From NCBI RefSeq assembly GCF_030815985.1, contig NZ_JAUSXM010000001.1, positions 4,402,001 through 4,466,000 on the forward strand: a DNA stretch of 64,000 bases. The letters are read 5' to 3'. Origin of the DNA: Paenibacillus sp. W2I17. GTDB taxonomy: Bacteria; Bacillota; Bacilli; Paenibacillales; Paenibacillaceae. The notes under the pieces are model-generated. The model did not search any database, was not told the DNA's origin, and saw only the letters and a list, made by a program, of their open reading frames with translations. Below, one piece after another: positions 29,528-39,253 of the stretch; the first letter of the stretch is position 1; every line of letters begins with the position of its first letter. A program made the position numbers and the translations under genes.

Positions 29528-31261
29528 CTATACAAGTGGTGGCTTGCTGTTACAAACCGAATGAATCTGTTTAGCATACTTGCTAACCGTTGATGCCGAT
29601 ATCCCATAACGCTCAGCAATGCTTTGATAGGTAACGGGCCGACTGTGATTCTTCGCTGCCAAATATTCAAGTCCTGCAGCCCAACCCTCAATCTGCTTCG
29701 TACCCGGAACCTCCGGATGTACCCGGGATACATAATCCGTCCAGAGCCGTTCCATCTCTTGCTGCAACTCAGCCTTTGCTTCAGACATCTGTAACGCACG
29801 ATCAACAACAGCCTGCCAATGGGTGGTTGAACCAGTGTCCGATTGCTCTGATGTGGATGGAACCTTCCCAATAGACTTCAAGGCTACAGGAGAAAAGGGT
29901 CGAACCACCTGAGAATTCCGATCCTCATGTTCAGCCGATTTCAATCCGTTCAGTACAGTTTGTGCTGCCTCAAGCAGATCCTGTTCTTCTCCAGGCTCTT
30001 CAATAAAGGATTGCAGAGCCTGCTGCACCTCATAGTCACCGATCATCCCAAGCGCATGAATAACCTGTAGCTTGGTTGCCCGATCACCATGACGCAATGC
30101 CCAGAAGAAAGATGAACGAATCAGTGGATCATTTTTCATTTCTTCAGGTATGCCACTACCATAGTTCTCCCACTGTCTGAACTGCTCATCAAATGGCAGA
30201 TGATAATGATAACTTAGCTTCTCTGGCTCTTGCTCGCCTTGTCTTACAGCCTCAAGACCTGACAGATAATACCGGGATACTTCGGAACCCGGATCAAGCT
30301 TGGACACATGATGCCATAAACGCTCAGCAGCATCATAACGTTCTGTATTATAAGCCGCCACTGCTGCATAGTGAGCAAGTGCCGGATCAGCAGCTGTCTC
30401 TTCGTCCTTGAGCAAACGCCGGAAGTGAACATAAGCCGTATCGTGTTGGCCCAGAATTCCCATCGTTGTCGCCAGTTTGTAGACTTGTTCGTGCTGGAAT
30501 GGCACGATGACCCGCAATTTTTTGATCAGAAGCAGCACTTGATCAGCCCGGTTCTCATTTTGATGGAAAATGGCCAGATTACAGAGTGCGTGCAGATTAC
30601 CTGGTTCCTGTTCAAGCACTTCGGCAATAGTCTCTTTTGCTTTGGGAAACAGACCCATATAATAGTAGGCGAGTGCCAGATTGTTACGGGCAGCCAAGTA
30701 ATCAGGATAATCAGAAGACATGCCTTCGAGCAATTCAGCAGCCTGTGCAAATTTCCCTTCTTCCAGCAGTTCCCGTGCCTGATCGTGCTCCACTACACCT
30801 TTGCGTGATTTGATTCGATTCAGTTTGGTCGGACGATCCAGCTCATAATACAGAAGCTCCATCATATCTTCGGCTTCCGTCATGAACTGACCTTGAGTGT
30901 CCTCCTCCAGATAGGTAACAAGTGCTTGCTCGGCTTCCTCAAACCGATCCATATTTGCATAATTGTTCGCCATATAAAAATAACATTCCGTCATTGACGG
31001 ATCTACCACTTCCAGCACGTTAGCCAGAATGGCATTGGAGGCTTCGTAATCCCCCTTCTCCGATAATATACCCGCCATATTACAATGATTTACCGGATTT
31101 TCCGGTTCGTATTCAACAGCTTTGCGAAAATATTTTAATGCCTTGTCGACATGATTTCGGTCCAGCGAGCGGACAGCTCTTTCAAAGAAGAAAGAAGCAT
31201 CCAAGTGAATCGGTATAATATTGGCAAGGTGTCCCTCAGCCCGCACTAGCTTGCCCTTCAT
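29528..31261 (-). CDS. TPR/HEAT-repeat protein with C-terminal helix-turn-helix
   Basis: 577 residues from MKGKLVRAEGH; AGGAGGTG upstream, with the earlier in-frame ATG lacking one. The N-terminal two thirds are tetratricopeptide repeats (ALKYFRKAVEYEPENPVNHCNMA, AARNNLALAYYYMGLFPKAKETI and others). Then comes a HEAT-like stretch (WALRHGDRATKLQVIHALGMIGDYEVQQAL, about 395-425) and a low-complexity linker. It ends with PVTYQSIAERYGISASTVSKYAKQI, a convincing helix-turn-helix. A repeat scaffold joined to a DNA-binding end suggests a regulator whose partner or ligand binds the TPRs. The function is unknown. It sits next to trxB, as in other Paenibacillus by recollection. Confidence 0.7.
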   Translation of the reverse strand: MKGKLVRAEGHLANIIPIHLDASFFFERAVRSLDRNHVDKALKYFRKAVEYEPENPVNHCNMAGILSEKGDYEASNAILANVLEVVDPSMTECYFYMANNYANMDRFEEAEQALVTYLEEDTQGQFMTEAEDMMELLYYELDRPTKLNRIKSRKGVVEHDQARELLEEGKFAQAAELLEGMSSDYPDYLAARNNLALAYYYMGLFPKAKETIAEVLEQEPGNLHALCNLAIFHQNENRADQVLLLIKKLRVIVPFQHEQVYKLATTMGILGQHDTAYVHFRRLLKDEETAADPALAHYAAVAAYNTERYDAAERLWHHVSKLDPGSEVSRYYLSGLEAVRQGEQEPEKLSYHYHLPFDEQFRQWENYGSGIPEEMKNDPLIRSSFFWALRHGDRATKLQVIHALGMIGDYEVQQALQSFIEEPGEEQDLLEAAQTVLNGLKSAEHEDRNSQVVRPFSPVALKSIGKVPSTSEQSDTGSTTHWQAVVDRALQMSEAKAELQQEMERLWTDYVSRVHPEVPGTKQIEGWAAGLEYLAAKNHSRPVTYQSIAERYGISASTVSKYAKQIHSVCNSKPPLV

Positions 31262-31292
31262 CTTCCAAGGCACCTCCTCTTTGCATTTCATT

Positions 31293-31711
31293 CATACTCT
31301 TCAGTATACCACATCTTAAGGCCCACTTCTCAATATGTAGTTTCATGTCGTTTATGAAAAAAATGCAAAAGACGGTGATATTCCATTTTGCGGAAACCTA
31401 TCACCTTGGAGCGTTGTTTATTCAAAGGAAAACCGCCTTTGCCTAGAGACTCCTACACTCACTTGCCACAGGCTCTCTTTGCAGTATTGCATTAGTCCAT
31501 TCTTGTCGGTTACGCGGCGTCTAACTGGATTCGGTCCGGTTATAATAAAGATAAGTATACTTTTATGGTATTATTATCCTCATTGCCTTTTTGAGTGGTT
31601 TATCTCCATTAAAAAATCAAACAACGTATATTAGCTCTTTCCGTCAGCCTCTTTTACGCGTGTGTAATAAAAAATAAAGACCCATCATTATTATTTTAAG
31701 GGGATGTTATA
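31293..31711. other. Divergent intergenic region
   Basis: About 420 bases between the divergent TPR gene and the plus-strand lipoprotein gene. It contains an inverted repeat GGTGATATTCC-N7-GGAAACCTATCACC (about 31373-31404), a possible protein-binding site or small hairpin, and an isolated TATAAT near 31540. There is no coding frame or RNA gene I can support. Confidence 0.4.
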
Positions 31712-32164
31712 TTGAGGATCTCAAAGATAAAACCACTTATATTCATCTTAATCTGCTTGTTTGCTTTGAACGGATGTTCAAAAGATATAGAAAACATAGA
31801 AAATAAGTTCACATTAGGTGATGTACTGAGAGCGCTCGAGTCTCAAGAACTGGATTTAGTGTCCTTTGGTATAACCGGGTATCCTTTGAAATTAAATGAT
31901 GTTGTACCTGAGGTGTATTCGGTTGAAGTGCCCGTGGAAGAAGAACCATATAGCCCTGAATTTATACATTTTTATATTTTCAATTCTGAAAAGGATCGCA
32001 TCAAAGGGACAAAAGAATTCAACAAACACATGGAGAGTGCCCAATTCACAACATTCCCTTTTCTATATGAGAAAGGAAATGTTCTTATCGTTTACTGGAG
32101 CAAAACCAAAGATGATCCTCTGTTCACTAAACCAATCGAAACTGCGTTAGGGCAACTGAAATGA
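31712..32164 (+). CDS. Small lipoprotein of unknown function
   Basis: 150 residues starting with TTG (AAGGGGA seven bases upstream). A short basic N terminus, a hydrophobic core and the lipobox LNGC (Cys about 22) mark a membrane-anchored lipoprotein. The mature part has a conserved-looking beta/alpha build (FHFYIFNSEKDRIKGTKEF), similar in character to many Bacillales lipoproteins without assigned roles. The only plus-strand gene in a 38-kb stretch, AT-rich. A bidirectional-looking terminator follows. Confidence 0.7.
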   Translation: MRISKIKPLIFILICLFALNGCSKDIENIENKFTLGDVLRALESQELDLVSFGITGYPLKLNDVVPEVYSVEVPVEEEPYSPEFIHFYIFNSEKDRIKGTKEFNKHMESAQFTTFPFLYEKGNVLIVYWSKTKDDPLFTKPIETALGQLK

Positions 32165-32240
32165 TAATAGTTCATACATTACTGGACTGAGCTCGACAGT
32201 GGGAATATCATTTTAGAACGTTAATTGCAGTCATTCGTAC

Positions 32241-32275
32241 AAAAAGAAGACCGAGCATTTGGGCTCGGTCTTCTA
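32241..32275. terminator. Terminator shared by convergent genes
   Basis: AGAAGACCGAGC-atttggg-GCTCGGTCTTCT. The minus strand continues with TTTTTGT, suiting the gene ending at 32304; the plus strand has only a weak T tract for the lipoprotein gene. Confidence 0.8.
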
Positions 32276-32303
32276 ACTGTTATGGCTTAAATATCTAATA
32301 AAT

Positions 32304-34055
32304 CTATATCTTCGACGCCATCGAAGGAGAAAGTGAAATTTGAATGGTTTTATCAAACGGCGTCATGAAATTGACCAGCACAACCTTACACTTGTCCGGC
32401 AGTTTTGCCTCACGTACCGTTGCCGCCAGATGCCCCAGCTCGCCCCCGGTAATCTCCAGCCAGTCTTCTCCGCAGGTATAGCGTAATGTACCGCCTTTCC
32501 ACAAGTAGTGACCCTCACTCGTTTCAATCGCGTCCTCACAGGTCAGCTCACCTTCGCTTCCGAATACAAAGGACAACTGCATCATAATTTCCTCCGGTTC
32601 CTGTCCAGATAGATGCATGTTCCATCCGTTTTCCGTTGGCTGTAATTCTGCTCCTACACGGAAGGTCTGCTCATGAGTAAGCTGACGACTCTGATGAGGT
32701 AACAAATACCATGGACTTATATCTGATGCAGCCGATTCTGGCAGCAGGTTCGCAGGGATTGGGCCGTAGTAACCTTTTTTCTGCTCACCAGTTAGTCGAT
32801 ACCCTTCGGACAGCCTCGTCATTTGCTGCATAGGTACATACCCTGGATTAAAGTAAGAGGCCAGTTGCACAGCCAGCAGGCGCACCTTGCCATGACGAAG
32901 AGCGAAGAAAGAAGGAACTTCTGTCATCACAGTCACACTTGTAGCACCATCCCGAATTCGGGCTACCGGAGCACCAAAATCCGTATGCATCCGACTGTGA
33001 GAGATACGTCCGTGATGTCCTACTGAGTCCATCTGTTTCAAATATTCACCCCGTACAAAATGTTCATTCAACATGACCTCATACTGTTCCGGTAATGCAT
33101 CAAGTGTATCATTCGTCTGTTGAAGCTCCGGCTCAAGCATTAATCGAATGAGTGTATTCACCGAACATACTCCCGGATCGGTCAATGTATCTCCAGCCCA
33201 GGCTGCCATACCTGCAAAGAGTGGATCACCGTCTAGCCGAGCCAAAATGGCATAAGGCAGATAGTAAGGTGACAGATCATGAACACTGCCCAGATCCTGT
33301 CGCCCTGAATAATCCGTAACAATTTCACCCGTTGGATGGACCAGATACACCATCATGCGGAGATTAAGCCTCACTGGTTCCAGCAGTTCAGGACGATTGA
33401 GCAGGCGCGCAGCATGAATTAACATGATGTCGCTAACTGCGCTGTATATCCCATTGCTCCGTTCTGTCCACTCCCCATCGGGTGTAATATCCATGCCTTC
33501 ATCCATCCACTGCTCTGCGCGCTGCACAGCTTCCTCCAGATCAAATATTTCATGCAGGAAACCAAGCGCCGCGCATAGCACCCAGCGATGATTGGGCGTA
33601 TGACAACCTCCCGTAAGCATGGTTGGGATTGTACGTTCCAAGAATAGCCTCATATTGTTCAATACGGGTTGAAGCGGCTCCCATTCTTGCTGCTGAAGAA
33701 GCTGATACAACTGTGAATACCCTACAACGACAAATGCAGTATCTGGAGGGGAATGGTAATTGGTCCAGCCAGGCGATATTGAACCGTCTTCATGCTGGAA
33801 GCGGAGTACAAATTCCGTAGCTAACAGCAGTCGATTTAACAACGACTCATCCCGGTAATAGATGGAGTCCGGATTGGAGAGCGCAGCTCCCCAGTAACAC
33901 ATATCCGTGGGTGTTCCAGTCGTATGGTTGACCCAGGCAACACCTGTGAAGGGATCAATTGTCCCTCCATAGTAACGGCTTTCCGGGTCAAGCATCTGCC
34001 GGGATATGCCTCTTTCTACCGCTCTGTCATTACTGTCCACCAGTTGTTTGTACAT
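32304..34055 (-). CDS. Probable glycan-active (alpha/alpha)6-toroid enzyme
   Basis: 583 residues from MYKQLVDSND; GGAGGGGA upstream selects this ATG. No signal peptide, so cytosolic. The helical N-terminal two thirds contain TGGCHTPNHRWVLCAALGFLHEIF (about 150-173) and EWTERSNGIYSAVSDIMLIHAARLL (about 195-219). That is the pattern of alginate/heparin-lyase-like and glucuronyl-hydrolase-like toroids. The C-terminal third is beta-rich (heparinase-II/III-like). It is the last gene of a sugar uptake cluster, so it probably processes the imported oligosaccharide. Lyase versus hydrolase cannot be decided from sequence by eye. Confidence 0.6.
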   Translation of the reverse strand: MYKQLVDSNDRAVERGISRQMLDPESRYYGGTIDPFTGVAWVNHTTGTPTDMCYWGAALSNPDSIYYRDESLLNRLLLATEFVLRFQHEDGSISPGWTNYHSPPDTAFVVVGYSQLYQLLQQQEWEPLQPVLNNMRLFLERTIPTMLTGGCHTPNHRWVLCAALGFLHEIFDLEEAVQRAEQWMDEGMDITPDGEWTERSNGIYSAVSDIMLIHAARLLNRPELLEPVRLNLRMMVYLVHPTGEIVTDYSGRQDLGSVHDLSPYYLPYAILARLDGDPLFAGMAAWAGDTLTDPGVCSVNTLIRLMLEPELQQTNDTLDALPEQYEVMLNEHFVRGEYLKQMDSVGHHGRISHSRMHTDFGAPVARIRDGATSVTVMTEVPSFFALRHGKVRLLAVQLASYFNPGYVPMQQMTRLSEGYRLTGEQKKGYYGPIPANLLPESAASDISPWYLLPHQSRQLTHEQTFRVGAELQPTENGWNMHLSGQEPEEIMMQLSFVFGSEGELTCEDAIETSEGHYLWKGGTLRYTCGEDWLEITGGELGHLAATVREAKLPDKCKVVLVNFMTPFDKTIQISLSPSMASKI

Positions 34056-34245
34056 GTGCAGTCCCCTCCATACCAATGCATTCTCCCGATGTGCGGAGTA
34101 GGTTGCTTCAGTGCCTTCAATTCAGACCGGAAGCTTACTCATACCGCCCGTAGGTGAGTTCATTTTTCTCGTCAGTATATATCATATTTTTACAGTCGTT
34201 TAACACAGGCTGTGAACATGCAAACTGTTCCCCACTTCACCGCGC

Positions 34246-35196
34246 CTACTCTGTCACTCCAAGCTTCTTCATTAGCAAGTCATGACTCTCATGAATCTCT
34301 TCTGCCTTACAGGCAGACTTCAACTCATACACCTTCACCTGTGCGCGACGAATCATCGGCAGATAGGCATCATAGAAGTTCATATCCTTACTGTGTACAT
34401 ACGGGCACCAGTGATCCGAGAGATCAAGTGTCTCATGGATATGGACCCCTACGATATCATCCATCAGGCCTTGCATTTCTCCCACACTGTCATAAAGGCC
34501 CATTCGGTCCATCATGATGGCATGACCTGTATCGTACCAGATACCAACCGGAGCCCCTTTGAGGGCAGCAATGATGGTCTTAGCTTCGGCAAGGGTAGGA
34601 ATCTGTTGTGGTCTGGATCTCGTCTCGATACCAAAACGAACATCCAGACCTTTAGCTGCCGCTCGATTGCATACCTCATCCAGACTGGCGATAATTTTCT
34701 CCACATACCCTGAACTGAGGGCTTCCCGCCGCTCCATCAATTCAGCCCATTTGCTGTGATACTTCGGTGAATCCGGACCTTCCTCGTTATAGATCTTTCC
34801 AAGGTCTTTGCTGATATCCTCAGGAAAAGGTACCTCTCCCGGGTGTACAACAACTGCTTCTCCCCCATAACGTTGGGCATATTCAGCCGACTCTACCAGC
34901 AATTCGATCGCCCGCTTACGTTTCACTTCATCTTCGAAGCCAAGCAAGATGGAATCCGTACCGTAGTCTGGATCGGGGTCATGTGGAAAGGTGTTGTGGA
35001 CACTAGAAATTCCAATCTCTCCACGCTCAATCATCGGCTCAATCGTCTTGAGCATCTCCTTCGTCACATTATAATTGAGCTCCACCCGACGAAAGCCGAG
35101 ATCCGCAATCTCCCGAATCATATCTTCCCCGACATCATGTTTTCGGATATTCCAGCATGTGGAGAACGAATATATACCCTTATCTATGTGCTGCAT
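34246..35196 (-). CDS. Sugar phosphate isomerase/epimerase-like TIM-barrel protein
   Basis: 316 residues. AP-endonuclease-2/xylose-isomerase-like TIM barrel: YSFSTCWNIRKHDVGEDMIREIADLGFRRVEL at the first strands, VVVHPGEV (metal His), FGIETRSRPQQIPT (metal Glu, about 203), IWYDTGHA (Asp/His, about 238) and VGVHIHETLDLSDHWCP (His, about 268). The metal site therefore looks complete. These proteins isomerise or epimerise sugars, inositols or keto-sugars. Between the permeases and the toroid enzyme, it likely acts on the sugar released in the cell. ATG preceded by GGGAGGAGAAGG. Confidence 0.8.
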   Translation of the reverse strand: MQHIDKGIYSFSTCWNIRKHDVGEDMIREIADLGFRRVELNYNVTKEMLKTIEPMIERGEIGISSVHNTFPHDPDPDYGTDSILLGFEDEVKRKRAIELLVESAEYAQRYGGEAVVVHPGEVPFPEDISKDLGKIYNEEGPDSPKYHSKWAELMERREALSSGYVEKIIASLDEVCNRAAAKGLDVRFGIETRSRPQQIPTLAEAKTIIAALKGAPVGIWYDTGHAIMMDRMGLYDSVGEMQGLMDDIVGVHIHETLDLSDHWCPYVHSKDMNFYDAYLPMIRRAQVKVYELKSACKAEEIHESHDLLMKKLGVTE

Positions 35197-35245
35197 CTGT
35201 TTTCCTTCTCCTCCCTCTGGCTAAACTTTTTACATCAGCCTTAAC

Positions 35246-36118
35246 TCAACCTTTTACCGCGCCAAGCATCGCACCACTGACAAAATACTTTTGCAGCCAC
35301 GGATAAACGAGCAGAATCGGAACGGTTGCAAAAATAACAGTTGCGGCCTTGAGACTCTCGGGAGTCAATGGCGTACGGTTAGCACCCTCCATTTGGGTAA
35401 GCTCGCTGACCATATTGTTCTGTACCATTTGGAATAACTTCAGTTGAAGCGGGTACAGCTTCGGATCATTAATATACATCAGGGAATCCTGGAACCCATT
35501 CCAGCGTCCAACCGCATAGAATAGCGCTAGTGTAGCCAGTACTGGCATGGATAGTGGCAATATAATTTTGAAGAGCGTGTGTACATGGGAACTGCCATCA
35601 ATCTCAGCGGACTCTTCCAGACTTTCTGGAATGCCTCTGAAGAAAGAAATCAGGATAATCAGGTTAAACGGACTGACCAGTCCAGGCAGAATCAGTGCCC
35701 ACACGGAATTAAGCAAGTTCAGGTCACGAATGAGCAAGTACTCGGGAATGATCCCGCCACTGAAGAACATCGTAATGATGATGACATACATGAAGAGCTT
35801 GCGCCCTTTTAATTTTTTCTTGGTTAACGGGTAAGCAGCTGCCAGTGTGAACACCATGCACAGCACAGTAGTAGCAATGGTCAGAACTGTCGTGTAACCC
35901 AGTGAATAGATCATCGACTGATCAGAGAACACCTGAATATACGCATCCCAATTAAACTCTTTCGGGAATATGGTCACTTCGCCTGACGTAATCGCACGGT
36001 TAGAACTGAATGAGATCGCGATCGTGTGCAGGAATGGAGCCAGGCAGAATATAACAAACAAGGTGATAAAGGAGATATTAACGATATCAAAAATCCGGTT
36101 TGAGGTGCGTTCACTCAT
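35246..36118 (-). CDS. Carbohydrate ABC transporter permease (LplC/YtcP-type, CUT1)
   Basis: 290 residues with six hydrophobic segments. The binding-protein-dependent transport EAA loop is EESAEIDGSSHVHTLFKIILPLSMP (about 184-208), which docks the ATPase. The N-terminal TIAISFSSNRAITSGEVTIFPKEFNWDAY and C-terminal YPWLQKYFVSGAMLGAVKG are typical of the LplC/YtcP subgroup that imports complex oligosaccharides in Paenibacillus. It is 70 bases after the LplB-type permease. No ATPase gene is in the cluster. Confidence 0.9.
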   Translation of the reverse strand: MSERTSNRIFDIVNISFITLFVIFCLAPFLHTIAISFSSNRAITSGEVTIFPKEFNWDAYIQVFSDQSMIYSLGYTTVLTIATTVLCMVFTLAAAYPLTKKKLKGRKLFMYVIIITMFFSGGIIPEYLLIRDLNLLNSVWALILPGLVSPFNLIILISFFRGIPESLEESAEIDGSSHVHTLFKIILPLSMPVLATLALFYAVGRWNGFQDSLMYINDPKLYPLQLKLFQMVQNNMVSELTQMEGANRTPLTPESLKAATVIFATVPILLVYPWLQKYFVSGAMLGAVKG

Positions 36119-36188
36119 ATGCGCACAGCTCCTTTACTGATGGTCTATACAAACAAGCCGATTGGCGTCTCTTCCGTTCATCCACAAC

Positions 36189-37088
36189 CTACAATATACC
36201 TTCACCGGTTGCTTTCTTCGAAATATAGTTAGATCCTAGCACGAATATGAGTCCCACCACTGCCTGGAACAGTCCGACGACAGTTGCCAGCGTGTATTGT
36301 CCTGATTCAAGACCAACTCTGTATACAAAGGTACTGAGTACATCGGAATATTCACGCACGGCCGTATTACCAATGATATAAGGCCGATCAAAACCGATGC
36401 TGACCATATGTCCAAGATTAAGAATGAGCAGGGTCACAATGGTTGGTTTAATACTTGGCAAAGTTATATGCCAGATTCTCTTCAGCCGCGATGCTCCATC
36501 GATCTCAGCTGCTTCAAACAATTCCTTGTTGACGCCGGTTAATGCGGCCAGATATAGAATGGTTCCCCATCCTGCACTTTGCCAGACACCTGTGAAGAGA
36601 TACGTCACAAGCCATGGATTTTTTTCTGTCAAAAATGGTATTGAATTTAAGCCCATGCTTTCCAGTACACCGTTAACCATACCGGATTGATTACCGAACA
36701 ATTGGTACACAATTCCCCCGATGATTACCCATGAGATAAAGTGAGGAATGTACAGAATTGTCTGTGATATTTTTTTGAACCATTTGAATCGAACTTCATA
36801 GAGCATGATCGCCAGAATAATAGGAGCTGGAAATGAAACGACCAGATCAAGAAAATTCAGCATAAAGGTGTTGCGCAATGTCGTGTAGAAGTCCCGCATT
36901 CCAAATACTTCGCGAAAAGCATCAAAACCGATCCACTCACTGCCGCTGATTCCCTGAAACAGGTTAAAGTCCTTAAAGGCGATCTGTACACCGTACATCG
37001 GTCCATAACGAAAGATTAAAAAGTAGATAATGGGCAGTGAAATCAGAGCGTATAATTGCCAATACCTCTTCAAGTATGTGGTGGTCAA
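36189..37088 (-). CDS. Carbohydrate ABC transporter permease (LplB-type, CUT1)
   Basis: 299 residues. TTG start at 37088 with AGGAGG upstream. Six membrane segments. The N-terminal signature YALISLPIIYFLIFRYGPMYGVQIAFKDFN is characteristic of LplB permeases. The EAA loop is FEAAEIDGASRLKRIWHITLPSI (about 188-210). It pairs with the permease downstream to form the channel for the substrate delivered by the lipoprotein encoded upstream. Confidence 0.92.
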   Translation of the reverse strand: MTTTYLKRYWQLYALISLPIIYFLIFRYGPMYGVQIAFKDFNLFQGISGSEWIGFDAFREVFGMRDFYTTLRNTFMLNFLDLVVSFPAPIILAIMLYEVRFKWFKKISQTILYIPHFISWVIIGGIVYQLFGNQSGMVNGVLESMGLNSIPFLTEKNPWLVTYLFTGVWQSAGWGTILYLAALTGVNKELFEAAEIDGASRLKRIWHITLPSIKPTIVTLLILNLGHMVSIGFDRPYIIGNTAVREYSDVLSTFVYRVGLESGQYTLATVVGLFQAVVGLIFVLGSNYISKKATGEGIL

Positions 37089-37204
37089 GTCGGTTTCCTC
37101 CTATCAACAAGGAAACGGCTGTGCCGCCAGTCCGGCGGCACACGTTCCTTTCTAGTTAAGCCGTAGTATGGGTATCTGTCTTTGCTCTTGAAGTGTAGAG
37201 TTAC

Positions 37205-38806
37205 TTATTTTGCAGGGAGTGCCTGAACCGCTTCTTCAAGTTCTTTTTTCAGTTCAGTACCACCCAGAGACATGAAATCAGCCATTTCCTTTTCATATAC
37301 CGCATCGAATTCTGCTGGCTTAGCCATCGCTGTTTTTACGATAATGACATTTAATTTGTCTTTGAGAGCTGTGCTGTACTTCATCTCTGCTTCAATCGGT
37401 TTGTCGAAAATGATCGGTCCTACTGTATCGGTGTTAGCAATATCAATGGATTGTTTCAGCATTTCCTGATTATTTTGCGGGAAGCCCATAATCCATGCCT
37501 TTTCATTCGTCGCTTGATCACCAATGTTTTTACCGTTCGAGATAATGGCTGTATCCCCTGCGTTAAACAGACGATCCTGCGCTTCCTGGGATGCATCCTC
37601 TTTCACAACCGGAATGCCGTCTACCAGATCATAGTTCTCGCCTTCCACACCACTGTAGATATCAATCAGATTGTTGTCAGATGCCATCCAGTCGAGATAT
37701 TTGATCGCTTCGACAGAACGTTTGCTGCTCTTCGGAATCATAATGTACATACCATTTGTTCCGTAGCGTGACTTGATGTGTTTGTTGTCTGCATTTGGAT
37801 TGGTGTATACATCAACCGGCAACACTTCACTGCCACTCACATTTTTATGCAAATTATCCAGTGTGCCATCTCCGTAGAACATGGCATCCACATCTTCAGA
37901 CCAGTAACCTACGTTACCGTTTTGAATGTCTTTCCCTAACTGCGTTTTGTCTTCATCCAAACTGAAGTCTTTGCTGATCAGACCTTCGTTGTACAGTTTG
38001 TTCAGGAACTGCATCGATTCTTTGAATCCTTCATGCAGTGGCAATTCATACCGTTGACCATAGGTCAGGTCGCCACTAACTGGCTTGATGAATGAGTAGA
38101 TGAGCGTTTCGAATTGAGCTGGTGCAAGAGCCATACCCATTGGGATGTTTTTGCTTCCGAGACCACCAGGATCTTTATCCTTGAACGCTTTCAAAGTTGT
38201 ATATAATTCATCCGTGGTCTTCGGCGCTGGCAATCCCAGTTTATCGAGCCAATCCTGACGGATGTAAGAACTGTATCGGCCTGTGATAGCACGTTTACCC
38301 GGAACAGCAAACTGTTGTCCTTCCACTTGCCCAAACTTCAAAGTATCTTCACCCAGGAACTTCTTCAGGTTCGGACCGTGCTGATCAATCAACTCTCCAA
38401 CATCAGTCAAACCACCCTGCTGGGCATACCGATAAAACACGCTTGAGTCATAAACAAAGACAATATCAGGGACATCCGTATTGCTAGCCATCAGGACGTT
38501 CAGCTTGGTAACTTCCTCAGAACGCTGAACGGGTACAAACTGTACATCAATATTGTTGGGATCACCGAACTTCTCCTGAATCATTTTAGATAGATAGTTG
38601 TTCGTAATTGTGTACGGTGAAGGACTGTTACCACGGTCGAAAATCTCCACCTTTAAGGTAACGCGCTCGCCATTGCCTGATGTTCCGCCTTCAGCTGATT
38701 CTTCTGATGCTGATGAGCATCCCGCAAGTAAAGAAACGCCCATTACCATCGTCAGCGCCAAACCCATCCATTTCTTTAGACTCCCTTTGGTTGCTTTGCT
38801 TCTCAT
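37205..38806 (-). CDS. Sugar-binding lipoprotein of a CUT1 ABC transporter
   Basis: 533 residues from MRSKATKGSLKKWMG; AAAGGGGATGA upstream, unlike the frame extension to 38890. The lipobox LLAGC (Cys about 26) is followed by a Ser/Glu/Gly-rich linker. The rest is a large type-1 extracellular solute-binding fold (YtcQ/LipO group), with YGTNGMYIMIPKSSKRSVEAIKYLDWMASDNN near the C-terminal lobe. First structural gene of the uptake cluster, about 116 bases upstream of the LplB permease. A cre-like site lies in its leader, so CcpA with HPr-P or Crh-P may repress it; the broken AraC regulator next door would be the specific activator. Confidence 0.92.
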   Translation of the reverse strand: MRSKATKGSLKKWMGLALTMVMGVSLLAGCSSASEESAEGGTSGNGERVTLKVEIFDRGNSPSPYTITNNYLSKMIQEKFGDPNNIDVQFVPVQRSEEVTKLNVLMASNTDVPDIVFVYDSSVFYRYAQQGGLTDVGELIDQHGPNLKKFLGEDTLKFGQVEGQQFAVPGKRAITGRYSSYIRQDWLDKLGLPAPKTTDELYTTLKAFKDKDPGGLGSKNIPMGMALAPAQFETLIYSFIKPVSGDLTYGQRYELPLHEGFKESMQFLNKLYNEGLISKDFSLDEDKTQLGKDIQNGNVGYWSEDVDAMFYGDGTLDNLHKNVSGSEVLPVDVYTNPNADNKHIKSRYGTNGMYIMIPKSSKRSVEAIKYLDWMASDNNLIDIYSGVEGENYDLVDGIPVVKEDASQEAQDRLFNAGDTAIISNGKNIGDQATNEKAWIMGFPQNNQEMLKQSIDIANTDTVGPIIFDKPIEAEMKYSTALKDKLNVIIVKTAMAKPAEFDAVYEKEMADFMSLGGTELKKELEEAVQALPAK

Positions 38807-38893
38807 TTTGTCATCCCCTTTGGCTTTGCGTGAATGTTTAAAGCTTGCCCAGAGTATTTCACATTTTTCCGTTATCCTGCAATAAACCACTTT

Positions 38894-38907
38894 CGGAAGC
38901 GCTTACA
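38894..38907 (-). promoter_or_regulatory. Catabolite-responsive element (cre) candidate
   Basis: The minus strand reads TGTAAGCGCTTCCG, against the consensus TGWAANCGNTNWCA; the central AAGCGCTT palindrome is perfect. It is about 90 bases upstream of the solute-binding gene. CcpA binding is inferred. The remaining intergenic DNA to 39253 shows nothing else definite. Confidence 0.65.
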
Positions 38908-39253
38908 AACGGATTATGGTTTATATGCTAAGCCTATTTTCGCAGACTGATTCTTTTCCAAAAACCATGCTGCTCTAGGCTTTGACGGCACTCTTCGCCT
39001 CAAGGATCGGAACTGCCTGTCCCAAGTCGGATAAACCATTTTCACACACTGCCTAAATTCGTAAACGGGAAAAAAACAGGAATATTAGCTTGTTATCCTG
39101 CGAAAACAGTTACATCGATCTCGGGCAGCAGAGTATTGTTCAACGAAAACAGGGCGAACCTCTGCAAGCCTCTCTCCTAAGTGGAAAGTGACTGCATGAA
39201 ATTCACCCTGTGTTATCCTGATGTACAGATCTCAGAATATGTTCACTTTTGCG

